Shown piece after piece: positions 31,290-39,785 of a stretch of 64,000 bases of DNA. The stretch comes from Mycobacterium sp. 141 (GTDB taxonomy: Bacteria > Actinomycetota > Actinomycetes > Mycobacteriales > Mycobacteriaceae). The translations under genes were made by a program, and so were the position numbers. Within the stretch, counting starts at the first letter, position 1; each line of letters starts with the position of its first letter. Below the pieces are notes generated by a model. The model was not told the DNA's origin. It made no database searches and worked only from the letters and a program-made list of their open reading frames with translations. Where the stretch lies: contig NZ_KB908261.1 of NCBI RefSeq assembly GCF_000382405.1, positions 108,128 to 172,127 on the forward strand, in the 5' to 3' direction.

Positions 31290-32779
31290 CTGACCCGTCC
31301 GCCGACCAGCGTCCGGGACAGCCAGCTGTCGAGCTGCCCGGAATCGGTGCCGCGCCAGGCGAGGTGACCGTCGGGGCGGACGAGGTATGTCTCGGACCGG
31401 TCGGCCTGACGCAGAATGGTCACGCGGCTGCCGAGATAAGCCCGGGCGACGCCGCACAACGCCGATTGACTGTCAGGCACGACAAGCACCCAATGCCCAC
31501 GCAGCTGCGGGTAGAGGCGCACCGGGCTGCCATCAAGCGCCAGGTACGACCCATCCGGCACCCGGTCGCCGGGTCTTGGCTTGCGCGCCAACGGAAATGA
31601 CCTTTCGGCCAGCGGTCCCTTGCGGTAGCTGACCCACAACTGCGACGTCTGATAGGTCACCCAGCGCTGCACGGCAGGCAGATTGAGGAGCGGCACGGCG
31701 ATCCGGTCGCGGATGAACCGGCCGGCCGGTCGCTGCGTGATGTTCACCTTGGTGACCGCAGTGGTGCCCCGCAGCACCTCTGTCGCCAGTGGACGGCGTT
31801 CGGCCTCATAGCTGTCGAGCAACACGGCGTCGGCGACACCCTGGACCACCAGACCGAGCTTCCACGCGAGGTTCTCGGCATCGCCGAGGCCGGTCAGCAT
31901 GCCTTGTCCACCGAAGGGAGCATGAGTGTGAGCGGCGTCGCCGGCGATCAGGACCCGGCCCCGACGGTAGGTGTCGGCCAGCCGACGATGCACGATGAAC
32001 ATCGACAGCCACTCGGCCGCCGTCACCTGCACGTCACGGCCGGTTCGCCCGGGTAGCAGTCGCTGTAGCCGATGCAGGATCTCGTCGTCGGGCGCGTCGC
32101 CGGATAGACCGGGGTCGTAGGCAATGATGCGCCAGCTGCCGCCGGGCATCGGCATGGCGCCGACCATGCCGTCGGGGTGAATCCAGCCGGTGGTGCCCGA
32201 CCTGTCCAGGTCCCAGTCGAGCCGCACGTCGGCCAGCAGGAAACGCTCGGTCAGTTGTACGCCGGGGAATCCGATCCCGGCGCGGCGTCGTGTGGTGCTG
32301 GCGGCACCATCGCAGCCGACCAACCAGGCCGTCCGAGTCGTGCTTCCATCCTCGAAGGTCGCCGCGACGCCGGTGGCATCCTGTCGTAGGTCGGTCAGCG
32401 GTGTCGACCACTCCACCGCACCGCCCAACTCGGTGAGCCGGTCCCGCAGTGACGCTTCGACCATCGCCTGGGAGATGACCATAGGTGGTGCGGCCGAACG
32501 AATTCCGGGATCCCCGAACCGCAACCGCATGATCGGTTTATCGCCAAGATAGGTGGTGATCTGCATGGCACGCACCGACTGTTGCGGCAAGTCGTCGAGT
32601 GCACCGAGGCGGTCGAGCACCTCCGATCCGCGCGCGTGCACGAAGTTGGCCCGCGACGTGGTGGCGGGACCGCCGGCCTTGTCGACGATGCGCACCGGCA
32701 CGCCCTGACTCAGCAAGCCGCAGGCCACTGCCAGTCCGGCCGGGCCGGCGCCCGCGATCAGTACCTCACGATCGGCCAT
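31286..32779 (-). CDS. FAD-dependent aromatic monooxygenase (PheA/TfdB family)
   Basis: A 497-residue class A flavoprotein monooxygenase that would hydroxylate an aromatic or polyketide-like compound with NAD(P)H and oxygen. It carries the FAD dinucleotide motif (VLIAGAGPAGLAVACGLL), the DG motif (WLVGCDGAASTTRR) and the GD motif (VLIAGDAAHTHAPFGGQGM), plus the C-terminal thioredoxin-like domain (YPQLRGHWVLVVPDSQSA). Relatives include phenol hydroxylases and antibiotic-modifying monooxygenases such as rifampicin monooxygenase; substrate cannot be told by eye. It is co-transcribed with a TetR regulator, typical of an inducible catabolic or detoxifying operon. Confidence 0.87.
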   Translation of the reverse strand: MADREVLIAGAGPAGLAVACGLLSQGVPVRIVDKAGGPATTSRANFVHARGSEVLDRLGALDDLPQQSVRAMQITTYLGDKPIMRLRFGDPGIRSAAPPMVISQAMVEASLRDRLTELGGAVEWSTPLTDLRQDATGVAATFEDGSTTRTAWLVGCDGAASTTRRRAGIGFPGVQLTERFLLADVRLDWDLDRSGTTGWIHPDGMVGAMPMPGGSWRIIAYDPGLSGDAPDDEILHRLQRLLPGRTGRDVQVTAAEWLSMFIVHRRLADTYRRGRVLIAGDAAHTHAPFGGQGMLTGLGDAENLAWKLGLVVQGVADAVLLDSYEAERRPLATEVLRGTTAVTKVNITQRPAGRFIRDRIAVPLLNLPAVQRWVTYQTSQLWVSYRKGPLAERSFPLARKPRPGDRVPDGSYLALDGSPVRLYPQLRGHWVLVVPDSQSALCGVARAYLGSRVTILRQADRSETYLVRPDGHLAWRGTDSGQLDSWLSRTLVGGRVR

Positions 32780-32795
32780 GATCCCTACTTAAATA

Positions 32796-32810
32796 ACGAA
32801 ACGGTATCGT
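32796..32810. promoter_or_regulatory. Palindromic TetR-type operator upstream of the monooxygenase-tetR operon
   Basis: ACGAAACGGTATCGT is an imperfect 15-bp palindrome (14 of 15 positions symmetric or central apart from one mismatched pair), in an AT-rich stretch 17-31 bp upstream of the monooxygenase start. Size and place fit a site for the TetR protein encoded in the same operon. Confidence 0.5.
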
Positions 32811-32926
32811 AACTAAATTACACCTCACCGTAGTCCTCCGCCACAGCGATCATGATCCGGTCCGGCCCCTCGCTCGGAAGCCCGGAATGCGTTGCGCCGT
32901 CGGGTCAGTTTCTCGACTGATCGACG

Positions 32927-34351
32927 CTAGACGCCCCGCTCGACGGGCAGCAGCCCACGGTCCACGGCGGCCACCAGCGCAGCGTGATCGGCCTCGGTCT
33001 GATCGGCGTAGCGTCGGGCGAACAGGCACAGTGCCTGGTCGACCCGATCGGAGCGGCCCATGTAGCCGGCGATCATCGACGCGCCACTCGTGCGCGCGTG
33101 CCCCTTGGCGAGTAACTGCCCCACCACGCCCGCGTAGTCGGTGAGCGCGGCGGCGTCGATGGCATCCAACGGAATGGTGCCCTTCATGTTGCGGAACTGA
33201 CGCACGTAGTACTGCCGGCCGCCCATGCTTGTCCAGCCCAGCAGCGGATCGCTCACGGTCTGCAGCGCCTGCTGGTACTCCACCACCCGCTGCCCCTGGT
33301 GGGCGTGCCAGGCGGATTCGCCGTGCACGTAACGCGCCAGCACCGATCGGCGGGCCTGTTTGAGCTGCAGGAAAATCACGTCGTCAGCAGTCGAACCTTC
33401 GAGCAGCGCGACGTAGGCGCGCAGTCCGACACTGCCGACGCCGACCACCTTGTGCGCAACGTCCACGAGCGTGTACCCACCGAGCATGCGACGCCAGTGC
33501 GGGGCCAGGGTGGTCAGGTACTCGTCGAGCGCTTCGGCGAGTTGCGCGGCGTCCGGCTCGGACAACCGATTGATCAGCGGCGGCTCCTCCACCAGCCGCC
33601 GCACCCCGTCGATCTCCTGGGTGAACCGTGGCAGGGCCCGATCGCTCGTGCGGTTGCGGGCACGCTTGGCCGCGCGGCTCACCTCGCCCTGCAGCGGCCC
33701 CTCAGCCTCGGCAGCCAGTTTGTCGGCGAGGATCCGCTGAAACGAGCGGGCGAACAGCGGCTGGTCGGCCAGCCAGCGAATCTGGCTGCGGTAGGACGCA
33801 ACACAGGCTTGCACCGAGGCGCCGCACTGCTCTTCGGTGGCGCCATTGTGCCGGCCGGCGACCCAGATGCTGGCCACCAGCCGGCGCAGATCCCATTCCC
33901 AACCGCCGGGATGAGCCTCGTCGAAATCATTGAGGTCGATGACCAGGTCCCGTTCGGGTGACGCGTAGAACCCGAAATTACCCAGATGCGCGTCACCGCA
34001 GACGACGGGGGTGATGCCGGTGGTCGGTAGGTGCGCGACGTCCTCGGCCATGACCACCGCCGAACCACGGAGAAAGCCATACGGAGAGGCGATCATGCGG
34101 CCGACCCGGATCGGTATGAGCCGATCGACGCGGCCTTGGTGGTTGATCGAGATCAATTGGACCGGATCGGGGCGACCGACCGGTGGATCCCAGTCAGCCA
34201 GCGTGCGGCGTGGCACCCGTTTACGCAACGCCTTGCCGATCCCGTACCGCTCAGCACGCGACACCGGCCGGTGCCGCAGCGACTGATAGGCGGTGCTGTC
34301 GGCCTCAGCCAACACAGTATGGCCGCCGTTCTTTCCCGAAGCGCTGGTCAC
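32927..34351 (-). CDS. DUF2252 protein
   Basis: A 474-residue DUF2252 family protein. The conserved core reads VVCGDAHLGNFGFYASPERD and VIDLNDFDEAHPGGWEWDLR, which resembles the catalytic HxN/DxD arrangement of aminoglycoside-phosphotransferase-like kinases; PYGFLRGSAVVMAEDVA precedes it. A kinase-like fold is therefore likely, but no substrate is known for the family. It stands alone between the monooxygenase operon and the dehydrogenase gene on the same strand. No transmembrane segment. Confidence 0.85.
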   Translation of the reverse strand: MTSASGKNGGHTVLAEADSTAYQSLRHRPVSRAERYGIGKALRKRVPRRTLADWDPPVGRPDPVQLISINHQGRVDRLIPIRVGRMIASPYGFLRGSAVVMAEDVAHLPTTGITPVVCGDAHLGNFGFYASPERDLVIDLNDFDEAHPGGWEWDLRRLVASIWVAGRHNGATEEQCGASVQACVASYRSQIRWLADQPLFARSFQRILADKLAAEAEGPLQGEVSRAAKRARNRTSDRALPRFTQEIDGVRRLVEEPPLINRLSEPDAAQLAEALDEYLTTLAPHWRRMLGGYTLVDVAHKVVGVGSVGLRAYVALLEGSTADDVIFLQLKQARRSVLARYVHGESAWHAHQGQRVVEYQQALQTVSDPLLGWTSMGGRQYYVRQFRNMKGTIPLDAIDAAALTDYAGVVGQLLAKGHARTSGASMIAGYMGRSDRVDQALCLFARRYADQTEADHAALVAAVDRGLLPVERGV

Positions 34352-34402
34352 AGGCTGATGGTACGACTTGACACCGCGCGGCCCGGAGGCGAGGAGGGAA
34401 AG

Positions 34403-35440
34403 TCAAACCGGCATGACGATGGTCATCCCTGGACCTGCCGGCGCATCCATGGCAGCCAATGCCGCGCCCGCCTCATCGAGTCCGACCACACGGGTGACCA
34501 AACGTTGCGGGTCGAGTGCACCGCTCACAAGGAGCTCCAGCATCGCCGGATAGTCGGCAGCAGGCATCCCGTGGGATCCGAGGATCGCGAGTTCCTGTGC
34601 GACCACGCGGTCCATGGGCAGGGCGGTGTGCGCCGCATCACCGAGCAGCAGACCAACCTGGACGTGGCGACCGCGCCGGCGCAGCGACGACACCGAAGCT
34701 TTCGCGACCGCGGGATGGCCGATGGCGTCGACCCCGATATGCGCGCCTCCCCCGGTCCGGTGCACGACTTCGCTTGCGACATCTATGATCTCGGACCCAT
34801 TGATCACTTCGTCGGGTCCCAGCCGGCTGGCTGTTGCGAGGGCTTCGGCGCTGTGGTCGATAGCAACGACCTTGGCTCCGAAGGCTTTCGCGATCATCAC
34901 CGCCGACAGGCCGACGCCCCCGCAGCCATGCACAGCGACCCACTGTCCGGGCTGTACCCGGCCATGGGTCACGACAGCCCGGAACGCCGTGGCGAACCGG
35001 CAACCCAGCGCTGCCGCCGCGACGAACGACACGGTATCCGGCAAGCGCACCAGGTTGGCCTGCGCGCGTGGTATCGCCACCTGCTGCGCGAAGGCCCCCG
35101 GCAAGGTGAACCCGGGCTGCAGTTGATCGGGGCACACCTGGGCATCACCGGCCAGACAGAACTCGCAACGCCCGCAACCTATTGCGAACGGCACGGTGAC
35201 ACGCTCGCCGACCTGCCAACCGGACACGTCCGCCCCGACTGTTGTGATGGTGCCGGAGAACTCGTGGCCGGGAATGATCGGAAGTTCCACGGGATCGTGG
35301 CCCCGCCAGGCGTGCCAATCCGACCGGCACACGCCCGTCGCGGCCACCGCGAGGATCACCCCATCGGCCGGGCATTCGGGGTCGGGCACCTCGACGACCG
35401 TGGGAAGTGCACCGACCTCGGTATACATGACAGCACGCAC
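34403..35440 (-). CDS. Zinc-dependent medium-chain alcohol dehydrogenase
   Basis: A 345-residue medium-chain dehydrogenase. Catalytic zinc ligands are in TGVCRSDWHAWRG and IIPGHEFSGTI; the structural zinc site is CGRCEFCLAGDAQVC; the Rossmann motif is VHGCGGVGLSAVMIAKAFGA with a VVAID acidic end that favours NAD. It would oxidise an alcohol or reduce an aldehyde. It lies downstream of a PIG-L deacetylase on the same strand with a 48-bp gap, so co-transcription is possible. Substrate unknown. Confidence 0.85.
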   Translation of the reverse strand: MRAVMYTEVGALPTVVEVPDPECPADGVILAVAATGVCRSDWHAWRGHDPVELPIIPGHEFSGTITTVGADVSGWQVGERVTVPFAIGCGRCEFCLAGDAQVCPDQLQPGFTLPGAFAQQVAIPRAQANLVRLPDTVSFVAAAALGCRFATAFRAVVTHGRVQPGQWVAVHGCGGVGLSAVMIAKAFGAKVVAIDHSAEALATASRLGPDEVINGSEIIDVASEVVHRTGGGAHIGVDAIGHPAVAKASVSSLRRRGRHVQVGLLLGDAAHTALPMDRVVAQELAILGSHGMPAADYPAMLELLVSGALDPQRLVTRVVGLDEAGAALAAMDAPAGPGMTIVMPV

Positions 35441-35488
35441 AGCTGTGATGGTAGGCGGATCATCGCCGACACCGGTCCCGATCGCCGC

Positions 35489-36175
35489 TCAGCGATGCCG
35501 TTTCAGAATGAAACCCACAGTTCGCGCACCTAGTTCGGAGAGCGGGGGCGTCGACATCTCGACCTGCCTGCGGGCCTGTTCGATGACCGGCGTGTCCGGA
35601 TCGAGCACCGACAAATAGACCTCATGGGCGGCAAGTGAATTCACCGCCAGTTCGGTGTAGCCGTCGACCACTTCACAGTGGGTCGGGTCCGGCCCGTTCT
35701 CGAACAGCCATGCCGGTGGCTCGGAGAGGCCGTCAAAGGCGGCCGCGACCGCGTGCGCGAATTCGATGTGATCCCGTTGATTCGGCGCGTCAGGAGCCCA
35801 ACGGGACCCGCCGTAGATGGTGACGACGACGTCGGGCCGCAGCGCCGAAATGGTCTCGGCGATCTTTGCCCGCAGCGGCGCGGTGTCGCGAATGTTGCTG
35901 TCGGGGAAGTTCCAGAACACCACGTCGCGGACACCGACGACGGCGGCCGACCGTCGCTGCTCGCTTTCGCGCAGTGGCCCCGCCTGTTCGGGCGGCATAC
36001 CGGCGATACCCGCCTCGCCGCGTGAGGCCAGCGCATAGTGCACGTCCTTACCGGCAGCGGTCCACTTCGCGACGGCGGCGCCGATCCCGTACTCGGGGTC
36101 GTCCGGATGCGGCACCAACACCAGTGCGGTGTTCCAGCTCGCGGGAAATGGTTGTACGGCTTTTTCGTTCACCAC
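35489..36175 (-). CDS. PIG-L/LmbE-type zinc deacetylase
   Basis: A PIG-L family metal-dependent deacetylase of about 228 residues. The metal site PHPDDPEYG is near residue 22, with the third ligand in DAPNQRDHIEFAHAV. In mycobacteria relatives remove the N-acetyl group in mycothiol synthesis (MshB) and detoxify mycothiol conjugates (Mca); this protein is shorter and more divergent, so neither role is assigned. The start is uncertain: GTG at 36175 (chosen) or TTG at 36193, with TTGAGG between them. The dehydrogenase gene lies downstream. Confidence 0.8.
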   Translation of the reverse strand: MVNEKAVQPFPASWNTALVLVPHPDDPEYGIGAAVAKWTAAGKDVHYALASRGEAGIAGMPPEQAGPLRESEQRRSAAVVGVRDVVFWNFPDSNIRDTAPLRAKIAETISALRPDVVVTIYGGSRWAPDAPNQRDHIEFAHAVAAAFDGLSEPPAWLFENGPDPTHCEVVDGYTELAVNSLAAHEVYLSVLDPDTPVIEQARRQVEMSTPPLSELGARTVGFILKRHR

Positions 36176-36601
36176 ACCAGTGTCAGACCTCAATGACGGT
36201 TGACGTCAAGCGTCCATCGATGGTCGAGATCGCGGTCGGCGGCATGTCGGCGGCAACATCTCCGGCCGGGGTGGCCAGAGCACTCGGCGCTGCGGGGAAA
36301 CCCGCCTCGTGCACAAGTTCGGCCTTCTTCGGTACAGCGCAGTCTTGGTGGCCTGGGCACGTTCGGGACCTTGCCATTCGAGGACCGGGCTGCTTTCGTA
36401 ACGCTACCGACAGGATCGCAATCACGCCGGGAGGGAAAGCTTGTGGGCACTGAACAGGCCGTGGTGACCGACCCCGCGAGCAGACGCTGCGGTACCGGTT
36501 TTGCGGCGTGTCGGGGTACCGACACGTCTTCTCGAAAATGAGGGTGACCAATATGCCACCACCACCCTGCTGCTCGCCCGGGCAGCCGCTCGCGGAGAAA
36601 A
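36176..36601. other. Intergenic region with palindromic repeat copy C
   Basis: About 425 bp between the PIG-L gene and the DUF4345 gene. Short frames on both strands have no recognisable family. The only clear structure is the palindromic element at 36476-36534. A decayed gene end cannot be excluded in 36180-36360. Confidence 0.5.
36476..36534. repeat. Dispersed palindromic element, copy C
   Basis: Starts GCGAGCAGACGCTGCGGTAC and ends GACACGTCTTCTCG, with GCGGCGTGTCGGGGTACC inside. It aligns with copies A and B in reverse orientation. The outer arms have drifted (TCTTCTCG in place of TCTGCTCG), so it is an older or degenerate copy. Confidence 0.7.
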
Positions 36602-36961
36602 TCACGCCACCGAAAACAGAGCGGACGCCGCGAGGGTCTCGACCAGGCAGTAGAACCAGTTGGGGTAGAACGAGGTCCGGCTGTCGATCACGGCAGAGAC
36701 GATGCGGCCCAAAGCCATTCCCACGAGAGCGACGCCGATGGTGATCACGATCCCGGTACGCAACTGCCCAGGCGTGGCGGCGGCGTAGCCGAGCACAGCG
36801 GCCACCGCCACACCGAAACCGCCGTACACCGCGCGCACCTCGGCGCGGGCGGTCGGCTCGACGGGCACCATGCCGAACGGCCGCAGCAGAGCCCCCGGAG
36901 CAGCCAGTGCGTAGAGCCCCATGCCCGCGAAGAACGCGCCAACGACGATGATCACAACCAC
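36602..36961 (-). CDS. Small four-helix membrane protein (DUF4345-like)
   Basis: A 119-residue integral membrane protein with four hydrophobic helices (about residues 2-22, 44-64, 69-92 and 100-118). The first reads VVIIVVGAFFAGMGLYALAA. The pattern GALLRPFGMVP, then RAEVRAVYGGFGVA fits DUF4345 proteins. I chose the GTG at 36961 because an AGGGGGG ribosome-binding site lies six bases upstream; longer upstream frames give Arg-rich sequence. Function unknown. It is downstream of the Baeyer-Villiger-type monooxygenase on the same strand, 62 bp away. Confidence 0.72.
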   Translation of the reverse strand: MVVIIVVGAFFAGMGLYALAAPGALLRPFGMVPVEPTARAEVRAVYGGFGVAVAAVLGYAAATPGQLRTGIVITIGVALVGMALGRIVSAVIDSRTSFYPNWFYCLVETLAASALFSVA

Positions 36962-37023
36962 GGCAACCCCCCTGTTCAGAACGGCCAGGAGACCAGCATG
37001 GCACCCCCAGCTAGTACGCCGCG

Positions 37024-38514
37024 CTAAGACGCACGCTCGCGGACCAGGGTTTCCGCGGGCGCGCGGCCGAACACCATGGACTCCTCGATACGGTCGAACC
37101 GGTGGTCGATGGCGTCGAGAACGTAGTTGTGCCGGACATGCCACGGTCGTTTGGTACCCGACCGCGGCAACGCATGTTCAGAGCGTTGGATGTAGCCCGC
37201 CTGCAGGTCCCAGGTCCGCTTCTCCTTCATAGGCCCCGGCCCCAGGTGTGGATAGGCGTGTGTGTAACCGTGGGAGTCCATGTACGCCAACAACTTCGCC
37301 ACAGCGCGGGCCGTCATGTCGGCACGCAATGTCCACGACGCGTTGGTATAGCCAATGCACCACGCCATGTTGGGGACGTCTTCGAGCAGGAACTCTTTGT
37401 AGACGAACCGGCCGGTCGGCGTGAACTCGGCGCCGTCGATGCCAAGGGCGACGCCGCCGAGTGCCTGCAACTGCAAACCGGTTGCTGTGACGATGATTTC
37501 AGCGTCGACGCGGTCACCCGATCGCAACACGATGCCGTCGGCATCGACGTGGTCGATGTGGTCGGTGACCACGTCGACGCGGCCCTCGCCGATGTGCTCG
37601 AACAGATCCCCGTCGAGCACCACGCACATGCGCTGGTCCCACGGGTTGTACCGGGGCTTGAAGTGCACGTCGACGGGGTAGCCTGCGGGCAGCGCCGTCA
37701 CTGTGCGGTTGCGGATGAGTCGCCGCCCGAAATTTGGCGCCTTGCGAAACATGCAGTACACCAACGCGTGGATCATCGCGTTGCGGAACCGGACAACATG
37801 ATGAGAAATACTGCGCGGCAACGTCTTCCGAATAGTCTGCACAGCCGGGTCGATGCGTGCGATCGACATCATGTAGGTCGGCGAACGTTGCAACATGGTC
37901 ACGTGGCCGGCTCGGCGGGCCAGCGCCGGGATGAGGCTGATCGCGGTGGCCCCGCTGCCGATCACCACGATGCGTTTGCCTGAATAATCCAGCGTTTCAG
38001 GCCAGGACTGCGGGTGCACCACCACACCGCGAAAGTCCTCGATCCCGCGGAACTCCGGCGTGTAGGGCTCGTCGTAGTTGTAGTAGCCGGTTCCGAAGAA
38101 AACGAACCGCGCCCGGTGGACCTGCACCGAGCCGTCCTGCTGCGCCTGCACGGTCCAGGTATCGGTGCTCCAATCCCAATCGGCAGAGAGCACGCGCGTA
38201 TCGAACCGGATGTGCCGATCGATGCCGTATTTGCGCGCCGTCGCGGTGAGGTATTCGCGGATGTCGGCGCCTTCGGCCACGTTCTCGGGCCGGGTCCACG
38301 GTTCGTACGGGAAGCTCAGTGTGAAGATGTCACTGTCGGAGCGGATTCCCGGGTAGCGGAACAGGTCCCACGTTCCGCCGATACGACTGCGGCGCTCCAG
38401 AATCGTGTAGGTCAGGCGGGGGTTTTTCTCATGGATGCGATAGGCCGCACCGATTCCGGAGATACCGGCACCGACGATGAGCACATCCGCGTAATCAGGC
38501 TTCATGGCAGCCAT
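37024..38514 (-). CDS. Baeyer-Villiger-type flavin monooxygenase
   Basis: A 496-residue FAD/NADPH monooxygenase of the BVMO group (EthA/MymA relatives). It has the N-terminal FAD motif VLIVGAGISGIGAAYRI, the BVMO fingerprint FxGxxxHxxxWP (FRGVVVHPQSWP) and the second Rossmann motif VVIGSGATAISLIP. It would insert oxygen next to a ketone or oxidise a sulfur centre. The ATG at 38514 follows GGGAGG at good spacing; the 38550 alternative is less likely. M. tuberculosis EthA is 489 residues and activates ethionamide, but several paralogues exist, so orthology is not claimed. Confidence 0.88.
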   Translation of the reverse strand: MAAMKPDYADVLIVGAGISGIGAAYRIHEKNPRLTYTILERRSRIGGTWDLFRYPGIRSDSDIFTLSFPYEPWTRPENVAEGADIREYLTATARKYGIDRHIRFDTRVLSADWDWSTDTWTVQAQQDGSVQVHRARFVFFGTGYYNYDEPYTPEFRGIEDFRGVVVHPQSWPETLDYSGKRIVVIGSGATAISLIPALARRAGHVTMLQRSPTYMMSIARIDPAVQTIRKTLPRSISHHVVRFRNAMIHALVYCMFRKAPNFGRRLIRNRTVTALPAGYPVDVHFKPRYNPWDQRMCVVLDGDLFEHIGEGRVDVVTDHIDHVDADGIVLRSGDRVDAEIIVTATGLQLQALGGVALGIDGAEFTPTGRFVYKEFLLEDVPNMAWCIGYTNASWTLRADMTARAVAKLLAYMDSHGYTHAYPHLGPGPMKEKRTWDLQAGYIQRSEHALPRSGTKRPWHVRHNYVLDAIDHRFDRIEESMVFGRAPAETLVRERAS

Positions 38515-38669
38515 CGCGAACCTCCCTTGGGCGCGCTGCGTACCGTCCACATTAAGACCTCAAATATGGGGAGCGTCAACGATCTCAGCCAGCGCGTGGC
38601 GTGAGAGCCTGGTCAGATGAGCATCCCGACCAACGCCGACGTCGTCATGGTGGGGCCGGGTGACGAGCT

Positions 38670-39602
38670 CTAGCTGACGCGCTCCCGCGGGACCACCGAT
38701 TCGGCCAAGACCCGTAGCTGACGGTTGACCTGCTCAGGGCGTTCCAGGATGGCGCAATGGCCACCGGTGAGTTCGACGAACGCGGCCAGGTTGGGCGCGT
38801 CCGCAGCAATCCGCCGGGAGGCGTTGATGGGCAGCAACCGGTCCTGCTCGCTGCCGATCACCAGCGTGGGCACCGCCAGGTTGCGCAACGAAATGTGCCG
38901 GGACCCCAGGTTGTCCACCAACACCCGCGCCCAGCCGCCGCGTCCGGCCGCCGGGGTCGAAGCGAACAGCTCGTAGACGAATTGCGCTACCCACGGGTCG
39001 GCGTCACGGCCCACCGCGAGGTAACACACGAACCGCTTGTTGGCGCCGTCGACCAGCCGCGGTATGGGCGTCGCACCGAACGTCCTGAGCAGCGTCCCGG
39101 CGGCCCGGACCCGGGTGGCGGTCAACGGTGCGGGCACCTGAGCCAGCTGCACGTCGCGCAGCAGGTCACCGGTGGTGGTGTTGATCAGTGCGACAGCGGC
39201 GGCACGTTCGCACACCCGGTCGGGGTAGCGCTGCGACCACGCACTGATCGCGATGCCACCCATCGAATGGCCCGCGATGACGGCCCGCTCGCCCGGTGCG
39301 AGGGCGGCGGCCAGCACAGCATCCAGATCGGCCGCCAAGTGGTTGAGGCTGTAGCCGTGTCGCCCACGCGGGGTCTCGCTACGACCGTGCCCGCGGTGGT
39401 CATAGGCGATCACGCGATAATCGGTGGCCAGATCGACGATCTGATGTGCCCACACCCTGATGGCGCAGGTGATGCCGTGTGCGAGCACGATCGGTTGACC
39501 ATCGCGCGGCCCGAACACCTGGGCATGCAGCCGGACGCCATCGGTGCCTCGAACCTCCAACGGACGTCCCGGTGGTAGCTGTGGAAGGTCTCCGGTGGTC
39601 AT
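38670..39602 (-). CDS. Alpha/beta hydrolase
   Basis: A 310-residue alpha/beta-fold hydrolase. The nucleophile elbow is VIAGHSMGGIAIS, the oxyanion region is VLAHGITCAIRVW, the acid lies in VIGSEQDRLLP and the histidine in LTGGHCAILERPEQVN. No signal peptide. A GGAGC element precedes the ATG. It is divergent from a quinone-oxidoreductase-like gene and downstream of nothing on its strand. Esterase or lipase activity is likely; substrate unknown. Confidence 0.85.
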   Translation of the reverse strand: MTTGDLPQLPPGRPLEVRGTDGVRLHAQVFGPRDGQPIVLAHGITCAIRVWAHQIVDLATDYRVIAYDHRGHGRSETPRGRHGYSLNHLAADLDAVLAAALAPGERAVIAGHSMGGIAISAWSQRYPDRVCERAAAVALINTTTGDLLRDVQLAQVPAPLTATRVRAAGTLLRTFGATPIPRLVDGANKRFVCYLAVGRDADPWVAQFVYELFASTPAAGRGGWARVLVDNLGSRHISLRNLAVPTLVIGSEQDRLLPINASRRIAADAPNLAAFVELTGGHCAILERPEQVNRQLRVLAESVVPRERVS

Positions 39603-39785
39603 GGACTGCTCCGATCGTCGGCGTCGTTGCCTTCAAGAAGTGCACTTATTGTCAGCCTACCCGCCGGTAACTAATCGGGGTTTGACCAAATTACGTTTGC
39701 GGTTGGCCCCAGTTTCCGAACCGGACGAGAGCACCGGCGGCGGCAGGCGCAGAATTGGTCCTGATCCGATACGGAAAGAGACCCG

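Noticed and set aside
34031..35533. A 500-codon plus-strand frame opposite the zinc dehydrogenase
   Set aside because: Shadow of a real gene with clear zinc ligands on the other strand; no recognisable protein.
36183..37004. A 273-codon minus-strand frame across the palindromic repeat and the DUF4345 gene
   Set aside because: It is out of frame with the helical membrane protein and crosses repeat copy C; composition is not protein-like.
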